DNA of 39,035 bases. It comes from Pengzhenrongella frigida. Its GTDB lineage: Bacteria; Actinomycetota; Actinomycetes; Actinomycetales; Cellulomonadaceae. The position numbers and the translations under genes are program-made. Below, in pieces: positions 7,439 to 14,704 of this stretch (position 1 is its first letter; every line of letters starts with the position of its first letter). The stretch lies in contig NZ_SDWW01000043.1 of assembly GCF_004168625.1 (NCBI RefSeq), positions 1 to 39,035 of the forward strand. The letters are read 5' to 3'. The notes beneath the pieces were generated by a model, which worked only from the letters and a program-made list of their open reading frames with translations, did not search any database and was not told the origin of the DNA.

Positions 7439-7462
7439 TCCCGCTGCCCTGATCCCGCTGAA

Positions 7463-7501
7463 GCGGGGGGCTCCAACGCAGCGGGGGCTCGGCGGGGGGC
7501 T
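7463..7501. repeat. Three GCGGGGG(G)CT direct repeats at the ccsB 3' end
   Basis: GCGGGGGGCT occurs at 7463-7472 and 7492-7501, with the 9-base variant GCGGGGGCT at 7481-7489, in the short convergent space between the 95-aa gene and ccsB. A CCCG-CTGAAG-CGGG hairpin at 7454-7467 abuts the first copy. Possibly a bidirectional terminator; low certainty. Confidence 0.35.
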
Positions 7502-8519
7502 ACAGGCCCGAGTACGTGTGCTTGCCGGCGAAGAAGAGGTTCACGAGCGTGAAGTTGGCAATCACGCACGAGTAGCCCACCAGGACGAACCAGGCCGCAC
7601 GCCGACCGGCCCAGCCGCGGGTGGTGCGCGCGTGCAGGTACGCCGCGTAGACGACCCAGATCACGAAGCTCCAGACCTCCTTGGGATCCCAGCCCCAGTA
7701 CCGGCCCCAGGCGTGCTCGGCCCAGATCGCGCCGGCGATGACGGTGAACGTCCACAGCACGAAGCCCACCGCGTTGAGGCGGAACGAGAGCGCCTCGAGC
7801 TCGCCGGGCCCCGGAACGGTGTCGAGCCATCGCCAGACCGGCCGGGACAGGGCCGCGGATCCGCGTTCGCGCGAGCTTCGCAGCAGCTGCAGGACGCTCG
7901 CGGCGAAAGCGACGGTGAACACCCCCGCCGCGGTGATCGCGACGCCGACGTGGATGACGAGCCAGTAGCTGTCGAGCGCCGGCTGCACGCCGTCGGCCTG
8001 GACGTAGAAGACCAGCAGGGCGACCGCGAGCGCGAGGACGGTGAGCCCGGTGACCGCGACCCCGAGGAACGGCAGGTCGCGCTTGCGCAGGACCAGCAGC
8101 AGGACCGCCACCGCGACCATCGTGCCGACCAGGGCGAACTCGTACATGTTGGCCCACGGTGTGCGGCCCGCGGCGATCCCGCGCAGGACCACCGCCGCGA
8201 CCTGGAGCAGGAGTCCGAGAATCGTCGTCGAACGAGCGATCCCGCGCGCCTTGGAGCTGCGGTCGGCGGCGGGGCGCACGGGGGCCAGGGTGGCCGTGGC
8301 ACCCGCGCGGGCGCTCCCCCGACCGCCCGCGACGGCACCTCCGGCGGCGGTGACGGCACCGCCGACGGCGACCGCCTGCCGCGCGGCGCGTGCCGCGCTG
8401 CCCGCCCGCTCGGTCAGCCGGGCCAGGTCCAGGGTGTAGGCGATCAGCGCGACGGTGTACGCCGTCGCGGCGCCCCACACGAGCGTCGTGCTCAGGTCGC
8501 CCAGCTCTGCCACGTTCAT
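7500..8519 (-). CDS. ccsB: CcsB/CcsA, System II cytochrome c heme-handling protein
   Basis: Polytopic membrane subunit that exports and presents heme to apocytochrome c, acting with ResB. The 339-aa protein has many hydrophobic helices. The diagnostic Trp-rich loop WAEHAWGRYWGWDPKEVWSF is near residues 264-283, followed by conserved His positions (YLHARTTRGW and NLFFAGKHTYSGL at the very end). A basic Ala/Gly/Arg-rich cytoplasmic linker of about 50 residues follows the first helix. The ATG overlaps the resB stop as ATGA, so it is the last gene of the coupled run phosphatase-tlpA-ccdA-resB-ccsB. Confidence 0.93.
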   Translation of the reverse strand: MNVAELGDLSTTLVWGAATAYTVALIAYTLDLARLTERAGSAARAARQAVAVGGAVTAAGGAVAGGRGSARAGATATLAPVRPAADRSSKARGIARSTTILGLLLQVAAVVLRGIAAGRTPWANMYEFALVGTMVAVAVLLLVLRKRDLPFLGVAVTGLTVLALAVALLVFYVQADGVQPALDSYWLVIHVGVAITAAGVFTVAFAASVLQLLRSSRERGSAALSRPVWRWLDTVPGPGELEALSFRLNAVGFVLWTFTVIAGAIWAEHAWGRYWGWDPKEVWSFVIWVVYAAYLHARTTRGWAGRRAAWFVLVGYSCVIANFTLVNLFFAGKHTYSGL

Positions 8520-10321
8520 CGATTCGCCTCCGGTGCGGTCACTGCGTCGCCTGCGGTCACTGCGTCGTCCTGCTGGTCGCCATCGTCCTGCTGGTCGCCC
8601 TCGTGGCGGTCGCCCTCGTGGCGGTCGTCCTCGAGAACATCATCCGTCGGCGTCGTCGGCGACTCATCATCCGCGACGTCGTCGGGCCCCGCATCCGCGG
8701 CGACCACGCCCGCAGCGTCCAGCGCCGCCAGGAGCCGGTCCAGCTCACCCTGCAGGCCGAGGTCGTCCCCGCGGGCGAGCGCGGCCGTGGTGACCACCGT
8801 GCGGGCCCCCGTCGCCGGCACGGCACGCACCCAGACCCGGCGCCGCGGCGTGAACAGCGACGTCGCGAGGCCCGCGAGGGCCGCGAGCGCGAACGCCAGG
8901 ACGAACCCGAGCGACGGGTCGTGCCGCAGGTCGAGCGCCACGAACCGGGGCAGGTCGTCGAAGGTGATGCTCCCGAGCCCGTCCGGGAGGTCGACCGTCT
9001 CCCCCGGGCGCACGTACAGCGTCACGGGTGCCCCGGCCGCATCGACGGTCTGCGTCAGGCCCGTCTCGTCGAGCCGGTAGACGTTCTGCGGGATCCCGTC
9101 GTCGAGCCCGAGATCGCCGGTCCACACCGACAGCACCAGCAGGGGGGCGTTCGGCTGGGGGTTGACCGAGCGCCAGAGCCCCGGCGCCGTCTCCAGCGCC
9201 GTCGGCAGCAGGAACCCGACCATGCCGATCTGGTCACCCGCCGAGACGTCCGGCACCTTGATGACGCCACGCGAGGTGTAGACGTCGTCGGACGCCACGA
9301 ACGGCACGGGGCCGGCGAAGGCGACCTCGCCCGCCGCGTCCCGCACGGTCACGTCGGGCGCGTACCCGTTGCCCTGCAGGTAGATCTTCGCTCCGCCGGC
9401 GTCGAGCGGGTGGTTCACGCGGATGGACTCGGCCCGCTCGCTGCCGTCGGGCGAGCGGACGGTCACGTCGGCGCGGAAGTAGCGGGCGGCGAGCGTCTCG
9501 GGGTCGAACCTGGCGGTGAACTCGTCGAGGGTGAGCGAGAACGGCACCAGGCTCGACGGATCGAAGCCTGTACCGCTCTCGAACGTGTCGTAGTCGACGA
9601 CGGCGTTGGCGAAGCCGCGACCCTGGACCACGATCGCCTGGCCGCGGTAGTGCAGGAACTGGCCCGTGCCGACCGCGACGATCAGGCCGAGCAGGGCGAG
9701 GTGGAAGACCAGGTTGCCGGTCTCACGCACGTACCCGCGCTCGGCCGAGACCGCCCACGTGCTCGGACCGGCCGTCGTCGGCTCCTCGCGCACGTCGACC
9801 CGGAACCGGGGCAGCCAGCGCGACCGGCCGCGCAGCGCCACCGCGGCGGCCTCGGCGACCGCGTGCGCCGTCGTGGTGGTGGTGGTGAAGCCTGCGGAGG
9901 TCCCGAACCGGTCGAAGCGACGCGGCACCCGCGGCGGGCGCGAGCGCACCGCGGCCAGGTGGGCCCGCGTGCGCGGCAGGATGCAGCCGATCAGCGACAG
10001 GAACAGCATCAGGTAGATCGCGGAGAACCACGCGGAGGCGTACACGTCGAACGCGCCGACGCGGTCGAGCCAGGCCCCCGATCCGGGGTGGTCCACGAGG
10101 TACTCGGCCACCTTGGCCGGGTCCACCGGCCGCTGCGGGAACACCGATCCGGGCACCGCCGCCACCGCGAGCAGCATCAGCAGCATGAGCGCGACGCGCA
10201 TGGACGTGAGCTGGCGCCACACCCAGCGGACCGTCCCGCGGGCCCCGAGATGCGGCAGGGTCGGCTCGGCGCCGTCGTTCGCGAACGAGTCGTCGATGCC
10301 CTCGGGGCGGTAGCTGCTCAT
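8516..10321 (-). CDS. resB: ResB (Ccs1), cytochrome c biogenesis protein
   Basis: Membrane partner of CcsB in System II cytochrome c maturation; it holds apocytochrome c and heme at the outer face. The 601-aa protein shows four membrane helices: LMLLMLLAVAAVPGSVFP, FSAIYLMLFLSLIGCILP, NLVFHLALLGLIVAVGTGQFL, and a late SLGFVLAFALAALAGLATSLF after a large extracytoplasmic domain. The start MSSYRPEGIDDSF at 10321 is fixed by a TGATG overlap with the ccdA stop; the frame is open far upstream but that part overlaps ccdA. The last 60 residues are an acidic disordered tail built of tandem repeats (DRHEG, DQQDDG and AVTAGD pairs), unusual for this family. Confidence 0.92.
   Translation of the reverse strand: MSSYRPEGIDDSFANDGAEPTLPHLGARGTVRWVWRQLTSMRVALMLLMLLAVAAVPGSVFPQRPVDPAKVAEYLVDHPGSGAWLDRVGAFDVYASAWFSAIYLMLFLSLIGCILPRTRAHLAAVRSRPPRVPRRFDRFGTSAGFTTTTTTAHAVAEAAAVALRGRSRWLPRFRVDVREEPTTAGPSTWAVSAERGYVRETGNLVFHLALLGLIVAVGTGQFLHYRGQAIVVQGRGFANAVVDYDTFESGTGFDPSSLVPFSLTLDEFTARFDPETLAARYFRADVTVRSPDGSERAESIRVNHPLDAGGAKIYLQGNGYAPDVTVRDAAGEVAFAGPVPFVASDDVYTSRGVIKVPDVSAGDQIGMVGFLLPTALETAPGLWRSVNPQPNAPLLVLSVWTGDLGLDDGIPQNVYRLDETGLTQTVDAAGAPVTLYVRPGETVDLPDGLGSITFDDLPRFVALDLRHDPSLGFVLAFALAALAGLATSLFTPRRRVWVRAVPATGARTVVTTAALARGDDLGLQGELDRLLAALDAAGVVAADAGPDDVADDESPTTPTDDVLEDDRHEGDRHEGDQQDDGDQQDDAVTAGDAVTAPEANR
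8534..8635. repeat. Nested tandem repeats in resB tail
   Basis: Three adjacent pairs: an 18-bp unit beginning TGCGGTCACTGCG (8534-8551, 8552-8569), an 18-bp unit beginning CTGCTGGTCGCC (8570-8587, 8588-8605), and a 15-bp unit GCGGTCGCCCTCGTG (8606-8620, with a variant at 8621-8635). All periods are multiples of three, so the ResB frame is kept. Confidence 0.8.
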
Positions 10322-11136
10322 CAGACCACCGGTTCGAAGCTGTTGACGAGCCCCTGCAGCGACTGCGTCCATGTGCCCCACAGGCCCGTCACGAGCGCGA
10401 GACCGATGACGATGAGCATCGCGCCCCCGAGTCGCATGACCGCGAGCCGGTGCCGGCGCACGAAGCCGAGCGCCCGGGCGCTGCGCTGGTAGCCGAGCGC
10501 GATGAGCAGGAACGGCAGACCCAGCCCGATGCAGTATGCGATCGACAGCGAGGCGCCCCGCCCGGCCGAGCCGCCGTCGAGCGAGAGCGCGATCACCGCC
10601 GCGAGCGTCGGGCCGATGCACGGTGCCCAGCCGAGGCCGAACACGATGCCGAGCACCGGCGCGCCCCACAGCCCGGCCGTCGGGCTCACCCGCACGCGCC
10701 GATCCTGCTGCAGGAACGGGATGAAGCCGAGGAACGCGACGCCCATGAGGATCACGACGACGCCGAGGATCCGGCTGATCGGGTCCTGCAGGCGCCCGAG
10801 CTCTGCGCCGATCGACCCGGCGAGCGTGCCGAGCGCGACGAAGACGAGGGTGAACCCGGCGATGAACAGCCCGACCCCGAGCAGGAGTCGGCCGCGGCCC
10901 GCTCCCGCCGGATCCCGCCGCCCGGTGGTGGTCCCCGACGGCCCGATCGCGGCGCCGGTCATCCCCCCGAGGTAGCCGAGGTATCCGGGCACCAGCGGAA
11001 GCACGCACGGTGAGGCGAACGACACCAGCCCGGCGATCAGCGCCACGGGGATGGCCAGCAGCATCGAGCCGGAGAACGCGGCCGTCCCGAACGCGTTCCC
11101 GAGGTCGCCCCAGGCATCCGCCGCGAGGCCGATCAT
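10321..11136 (-). CDS. ccdA: CcdA-type thiol-disulfide transmembrane transporter
   Basis: Membrane protein of the DsbD/CcdA family that passes electrons from cytoplasmic thioredoxin to extracytoplasmic thioredoxins such as the adjacent TlpA-like protein, keeping apocytochrome c cysteines reduced. The 271-aa sequence has about six helices. The two redox Cys lie in SFASPCVLPLVPGYLGYLGG (about residue 44) and GWAPCIGPTLAAV. The ATG at 11136 overlaps the upstream stop as ATGA, and the stop overlaps the resB ATG. The basic/Gly linker after the second helix is typical of actinobacterial forms. Confidence 0.92.
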   Translation of the reverse strand: MIGLAADAWGDLGNAFGTAAFSGSMLLAIPVALIAGLVSFASPCVLPLVPGYLGYLGGMTGAAIGPSGTTTGRRDPAGAGRGRLLLGVGLFIAGFTLVFVALGTLAGSIGAELGRLQDPISRILGVVVILMGVAFLGFIPFLQQDRRVRVSPTAGLWGAPVLGIVFGLGWAPCIGPTLAAVIALSLDGGSAGRGASLSIAYCIGLGLPFLLIALGYQRSARALGFVRRHRLAVMRLGGAMLIVIGLALVTGLWGTWTQSLQGLVNSFEPVV

Positions 11137-11762
11137 GCGGTGCCCGCGGCGGCGGGCTCGGCGAGCACGTCGTCGACCAGCGCGCTCAGCGTGGAGGCGT
11201 CCGCGAGGCCGAGGATGCGGGCGGCCACCCGGCCCTCGCGGTCGAGGACCACGGTCGTGGGCACGGCCTGCACCGGGACGGCACCCTGCAGGGCCGCGAT
11301 CGCGGAACCGTCCGAGTCCGCGATCGACGGGTAGGTCACGGCAAAGGTGCGCTCGAAGGCCTGCGCCGCGCCGGCGGCGTCGGTGCCGTTGATCCCGAGC
11401 AGCTGCACGCCGTCGGCGGCGTACTCGGCCGCGAGCGCCACCAGGTCGGGCGCCTCCTTGCGGCAGGGCGGGCACGCGGCGTACCAGGTGTTGAGCACGA
11501 CGACGTCGCCGCGCCAGTCGGCGACATCGACCGCGCCGCCGGCGAAGTCGGTCCCGCTCAGCGCGACGGGCTCGCCGCGGTCCGCGGGCGCCCAGGCCTT
11601 GGTGCTGCCGTCACCCGACTGGTACCCCTGGTCGACGACGCCGGTCGGGCTGTCGGAGGGCGTCGGGCCGCCGGTGCAGCCCGCCAGGAGGGCGACCGTC
11701 ATCGCCGCGACGGCCAAGACGCGCCGGGGCACCGCATGCACGCGCTGGGGCACCGCGGTCAC
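11133..11762 (-). CDS. TlpA/ResA-like thioredoxin lipoprotein
   Basis: Membrane-anchored thioredoxin-fold protein (209 aa) that likely reduces apocytochrome c disulfides outside the membrane, receiving electrons from CcdA. Signal sequence VLAVAAMTVALLAGC ends in a good lipobox (LAGC, Cys-29). The redox motif is CPPC at residues 97-100 within NTWYAACPPCRKEAP, followed by the cis-Pro region VQAVPTTVVLDREGRV. The GTG start at 11762 overlaps the preceding stop as GTGA, which fixes it despite an open frame reaching further upstream. It resembles ResA but may equally be called TlpA; the exact partner is inferred from order. Confidence 0.88.
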   Translation of the reverse strand: MTAVPQRVHAVPRRVLAVAAMTVALLAGCTGGPTPSDSPTGVVDQGYQSGDGSTKAWAPADRGEPVALSGTDFAGGAVDVADWRGDVVVLNTWYAACPPCRKEAPDLVALAAEYAADGVQLLGINGTDAAGAAQAFERTFAVTYPSIADSDGSAIAALQGAVPVQAVPTTVVLDREGRVAARILGLADASTLSALVDDVLAEPAAAGTA

Positions 11763-12397
11763 GCTCCGGCCACTGCGGAGGCTCCCGGCAGCAGGTCGAA
11801 CGCGGGTTCGCTGTAGTCGATCCGGACCAGGCGATCGTCCGAGAACACGAGCGAGGTCAGCGAGGCCAGCGAGCACTCCCGGTGGCGCGGGTCGTGCCAC
11901 AGCCGGCGGTCCGAGAGCGCCAGCCGGGTGACCCAGATCGGGAGCTGGTGGCTCACGAGCAGGGCCTCGTGGCCGCTGGCCATCAGGCGCGCGGCGTCGA
12001 CGGCGGCGATCACCCGGTCGGCCTGCTCCCGGTAGGGCTCGCCCCACGAGGGCCGGAACGGGTTGCGCAGCAGGGGCCACAGCCGCGGGTGCTTGAGCGA
12101 GCCGTCGCCGACCCCGAAGGTCAGGCCCTCGAACCGGTTCTCGGCCTCGAGCAGGCGCGCGTCGGACGTGATCTCGAGCCCGAGCGCCGTCGCGATCGGC
12201 GCCGCGGTCTCCTGCGCACGCTGCAGGGGCGAGGCGACCACGACCGTGATGTCGCGGTCGACGACGTGGCTCGCGATCCGGTCGGCCATCTGGCGGCCAC
12301 GCTCCGAGAGCCCGAATCCGGGCAGTCGGCCGTAGAGCACGCCGGTGGGGTTGTGGACCTCGCCGTGGCGAAGAAGATGCAGGGTGGTCGCGACCAT
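11759..12397 (-). CDS. Histidine phosphatase (phosphoglycerate mutase-like) family protein
   Basis: Cytoplasmic enzyme of the histidine phosphatase superfamily, 212 aa. The catalytic LLRHGEV motif is at residues 7-13 from the chosen ATG, with the family's SPLQRAQETA segment (second Arg), an acidic Glu in AENRFEGL, and the late His in SHQLPIW. Substrate cannot be read from sequence; such a gene commonly precedes the thioredoxin-ccdA-resB-ccsB run in actinomycetes, though a link to heme or sugar phosphates is unproven. The frame extends 18 codons upstream of ATG 12397, but the motif spacing supports the shorter form. Its stop overlaps the TlpA-like start. Confidence 0.85.
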   Translation of the reverse strand: MVATTLHLLRHGEVHNPTGVLYGRLPGFGLSERGRQMADRIASHVVDRDITVVVASPLQRAQETAAPIATALGLEITSDARLLEAENRFEGLTFGVGDGSLKHPRLWPLLRNPFRPSWGEPYREQADRVIAAVDAARLMASGHEALLVSHQLPIWVTRLALSDRRLWHDPRHRECSLASLTSLVFSDDRLVRIDYSEPAFDLLPGASAVAGA

Positions 12398-12458
12398 GCG
12401 CACAGTGTCGCAAACTGCGCTGGATGCTCCGGCCGGTTGGACGTGTGACATCGAACCG

Positions 12459-12923
12459 TCAGGCTTCGCCGAGCCGTCGGTGCACCGCCGCGAGCGCCTC
12501 CCCGAGCGCCCGGAGCTGCTCCTCGCTGAGCGCGTCCACCAGGTGGGTGCGCACCGCCTCGACGTGCCCGGGGGCGGCCGCCTCGAGCCGCGCGAACCCG
12601 AGGGCGGTCATCGAACAGTTCACCCCGCGTCCGTCGACCGCACAGGCACGTCGCTCGACGAAGCCGCGGGTCTCCATCCGGCGGATCGTGTGCGTGATCC
12701 GGCTGCGGGAGTGCGCGAGGGAGTCCGCCAGCAACGACATGCGCAGCGTGCGTTCGGGCGCCTCAGACAGTCGCACGAGGACCTCGTACTCGCTCAGCGA
12801 GAGGTCGGCGTCCTGCTCGAGCTGCCGCCCGAGCACCTCGGTGAGCCGTGCGCTGCCGTCGAGGAACGACCGCCAGTGGCGCTGTTGCTCTTCGGTCAGC
12901 CAGCGGACGGGGGGGGTGTCCAT
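12459..12923 (-). CDS. MarR family transcriptional regulator
   Basis: Dimeric winged-helix regulator of 154 residues. The DNA-binding region reads LSLSEYEVLVRLSEAPERTLRMSLLADSL, then HSRSRITHTIRRMETRGFVERRAC, and the wing DGRGVNCSMTALG. The N-terminal and C-terminal helices form the dimerisation part. ATG 12923 gives the usual family length; the longer frame to 13019 adds residues unlike MarR and would run into the operator region. It is divergent from yceI, and a strong palindrome lies between them, so it probably controls yceI and itself. Ligand unknown. Confidence 0.88.
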   Translation of the reverse strand: MDTPPVRWLTEEQQRHWRSFLDGSARLTEVLGRQLEQDADLSLSEYEVLVRLSEAPERTLRMSLLADSLAHSRSRITHTIRRMETRGFVERRACAVDGRGVNCSMTALGFARLEAAAPGHVEAVRTHLVDALSEEQLRALGEALAAVHRRLGEA

Positions 12924-13016
12924 CGCGGGGACCTGCTCTCTGGTTCTCGTGGGCCCCGAAAAGACCGGCGGCTCCGGGACGGGTTTGCGTTCTGCGCCGC
13001 ACTCTAGTAGAAACAT

Positions 13017-13033
13017 CAACTACCGGGTAGTTG
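13017..13033. promoter_or_regulatory. Palindromic operator between marR and yceI
   Basis: Perfect inverted repeat CAACTAC-CGG-GTAGTTG with 7-bp arms and a 3-bp centre, about 95 bp before the marR start and 70 bp before yceI. It is AT-richer than its surroundings and the right size for a MarR dimer. A TAGTAGAAAC stretch lies immediately on the marR side. Confidence 0.6.
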
Positions 13034-13103
13034 CGAGTTCAAGCATCGGCTCGGACAGCCCCACCGACCAGCCGTCACACGAACCGCACCCAAGGAGATC
13101 CAC

Positions 13104-13658
13104 ATGTCCGTCACCACGCTCCCCACCGAACTCACCGCCGGCGCCTGGGTTGCCGACGTCTCGCACAGCGAGGCCGGCTTCACGGTCCGCCACGCGGGCA
13201 TCTCGAAGGTCCGCGGCTTCGTCGCGATCACCGAGGCCACCATCACCATCGGCGCGGACCTGAGCGCGTCTGCCGTCACCGCCACGCTCGACGCCTCGAC
13301 GATCGACACCCGGGACGAGAACCGCGACGGGCACCTCAAGGGCGCCGACTTCTTCGACGTCGAGAACTTCCCGACCTGGACCTTCGTGTCCACGTCCGTC
13401 ACCGGTTCCGGTGCCGAGGCCGTCGTCGCCGGCGACCTGACGATCCACGGCGTGACCCGCCCGGTCACCCTCGCCACCGAGTTCACCGGCACGGCCGTCG
13501 ACCCGTGGGGCAACCTCCGCGCCGGCTTCTCCGCCAGCACCGAGATCTCCCGCAAGGACTTCGGCCTGACCTGGAACGCGGCCCTCGAGGCCGGCGGCGT
13601 CCTGGTCGGCGACAAGGTCAAGATCGCCCTCGACCTCTCGGCCATCAAGCAGGCCTGA
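13104..13658 (+). CDS. YceI family lipocalin-like protein
   Basis: A 184-residue YceI-domain protein; the family folds as a lipid-binding beta-barrel and members bind isoprenoids. There is no signal peptide (it begins SVTTLPTELTAGAWVADVSH), so this copy is cytoplasmic. Typical marks are SHSEAGFTVRHAGISKVRGF, ASTIDTRDENRDGHLKGADFFDVENFP, GDLTIHGVTRPVTLATEF, and the closing DKVKIALDLSAIKQA. AAGGAG lies seven bases before the ATG. A quinone-precursor link would fit the men genes nearby but is only a guess. It is preceded by the marR operator and followed by a strong hairpin. Confidence 0.93.
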   Translation: MSVTTLPTELTAGAWVADVSHSEAGFTVRHAGISKVRGFVAITEATITIGADLSASAVTATLDASTIDTRDENRDGHLKGADFFDVENFPTWTFVSTSVTGSGAEAVVAGDLTIHGVTRPVTLATEFTGTAVDPWGNLRAGFSASTEISRKDFGLTWNAALEAGGVLVGDKVKIALDLSAIKQA

Positions 13659-13688
13659 CCACCTCGGTCAGTCGCAGCTCGGCACCAC

Positions 13689-13722
13689 CAGTGGGGCGTC
13701 CCGGTAGCGGGGCGCCCCACTG
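13689..13722. terminator. Bidirectional hairpin terminator, yceI / rex
   Basis: CAGTGGGGCG (13689-13698) pairs with CGCCCCACTG (13713-13722), and an inner CCCG/CGGG closes a GTAG loop. It lies between the convergent yceI and rex stops and lacks a T-run. Confidence 0.75.
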
Positions 13723-13743
13723 CTGTCGGTCGGCCCGCGGGCC

Positions 13744-14403
13744 TCAGCCGCTGAGGTCGGATCGGCGCCGGTCGTGGAACGCCAGGATCTGCAGCTCGGA
13801 ACCGAGGTCGACGACCCGCAGGTCGACCGCCGGCGGCACCCGCAGCGCGCGCGGCGCGAAGTTCAGCACGCCGGTCACCCCGGCGGCGACGACGACGTCG
13901 CACACCTCCTGCGCCACCGCCTGCGGGGTGGCGATCACCGCGATGGTCGCCCCGTTCTCCTTGACCACCTGCGCGAGCCGCTCGAACGGCTGGACCTCCA
14001 GCCCCGCCACGGTCGTCGCGACCACGCGCGGATCAGCGTCCACCAGGCCGACGACCACGAAATCCGTCCCCGCGAAGCCCGAGTAGCTGGCCAGCGCGTG
14101 CCCCAGGTGCCCGACGCCGACGATCACCACCCGCCGCTGACACGTCAGCCCCAGCGCTCCCGTGAGCTGCTGCCGAAGGCTCGCGACGTCATAGCCCACC
14201 CCGGGGGTGCCGTGGGCCGGGAGGTAGGACAGGTCCTTGCGCAGCTGGGCCGAGCCGACCCCCGCCGCCGCCGCCAGCGTGCGCGACGACGTCACGGCCA
14301 CTCCTTGGTCGGCGAGCGCCGCGAGCGCCCGCAGGTACACCGGCAGCCGTCCGACCGTGGCGCGCGGGACCCGGCGCGGCCCGCCCGGGACCACGACGCT
14401 CAT
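13744..14403 (-). CDS. rex: Rex, NADH/NAD+-sensing repressor
   Basis: Redox-sensing repressor of respiration and fermentation genes; it leaves DNA when NADH rises. The 219-aa protein has an N-terminal winged helix (ATVGRLPVYLRALAAL; SSRTLAAAAGVGSAQLRKDLSYL, the recognition helix) and a Rossmann domain with GVGHLG at 96-101, ALASYSGF and DADPRVV. A C-terminal swapped helix (ELQILAFHDRRRSDLSG) ends it. ATG 14403 overlaps the glutaredoxin stop as ATGA. Rex is often followed by hemA in actinomycetes; here the next gene downstream is the convergent yceI, so hemA is not in this unit. Confidence 0.93.
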   Translation of the reverse strand: MSVVVPGGPRRVPRATVGRLPVYLRALAALADQGVAVTSSRTLAAAAGVGSAQLRKDLSYLPAHGTPGVGYDVASLRQQLTGALGLTCQRRVVIVGVGHLGHALASYSGFAGTDFVVVGLVDADPRVVATTVAGLEVQPFERLAQVVKENGATIAVIATPQAVAQEVCDVVVAAGVTGVLNFAPRALRVPPAVDLRVVDLGSELQILAFHDRRRSDLSG

Positions 14404-14669
14404 CTGGGCTCCCGCAACGCCTTCGCCAGCCGTTGCGCGTCGATGCGCCAGAACCCGCGCGTGACGCCGTCGACGACCACGACCGGGACCTCCTCGCCGT
14501 ACGCCCGCTGGAGGGCGCCGCCGTCGTCGGCCGCCGCGGCGTCGACGTCGATCTCGACCCACGGGGTGCCGGCCGCCGCCGCCGCCGTGGACACGACCTC
14601 GCGCGCGGCCTCGCACAGGTGGCACCCGGCGCGAACGTAGAGCACCACCCGCACCACACCATCGCCCAT
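14400..14669 (-). CDS. Glutaredoxin-like (DUF836) protein
   Basis: Small cytoplasmic thioredoxin-fold protein of 89 residues with a CHLC redox pair at Cys-16 and Cys-19 in VVLYVRAGCHLCEAAREVV. The cis-Pro segment EEVPVVVVDG near residues 59-68 and a final helix complete the fold. Probably a disulfide reductase of unknown partner. It is the first gene of a two-gene unit with rex (ATGA overlap). ATG 14669 is six bases after a TAAGGT hexamer with no Shine-Dalgarno site, so it is probably leaderless. Confidence 0.82.
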   Translation of the reverse strand: MGDGVVRVVLYVRAGCHLCEAAREVVSTAAAAAGTPWVEIDVDAAAADDGGALQRAYGEEVPVVVVDGVTRGFWRIDAQRLAKALREPR

Positions 14670-14704
14670 GACGCAACCTTAGGCGTCGTCGTTAGAGTGG
14701 TCAG
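14668..14704. promoter_or_regulatory. Face-to-face overlapping leaderless promoters, glutaredoxin-rex / HAD-IB
   Basis: Minus side: CTGACC (14704-14699) as -35, 17-bp spacer, TAAGGT (14681-14676) as -10, six bases, ATG. Plus side: ATGACG (14668-14673) as a weak -35, TAGAGT (14693-14698) as -10, six bases, GTG at 14705. The two start codons are 35 bp apart and each -35 lies in the other's space between -10 and start. Confidence 0.5.
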
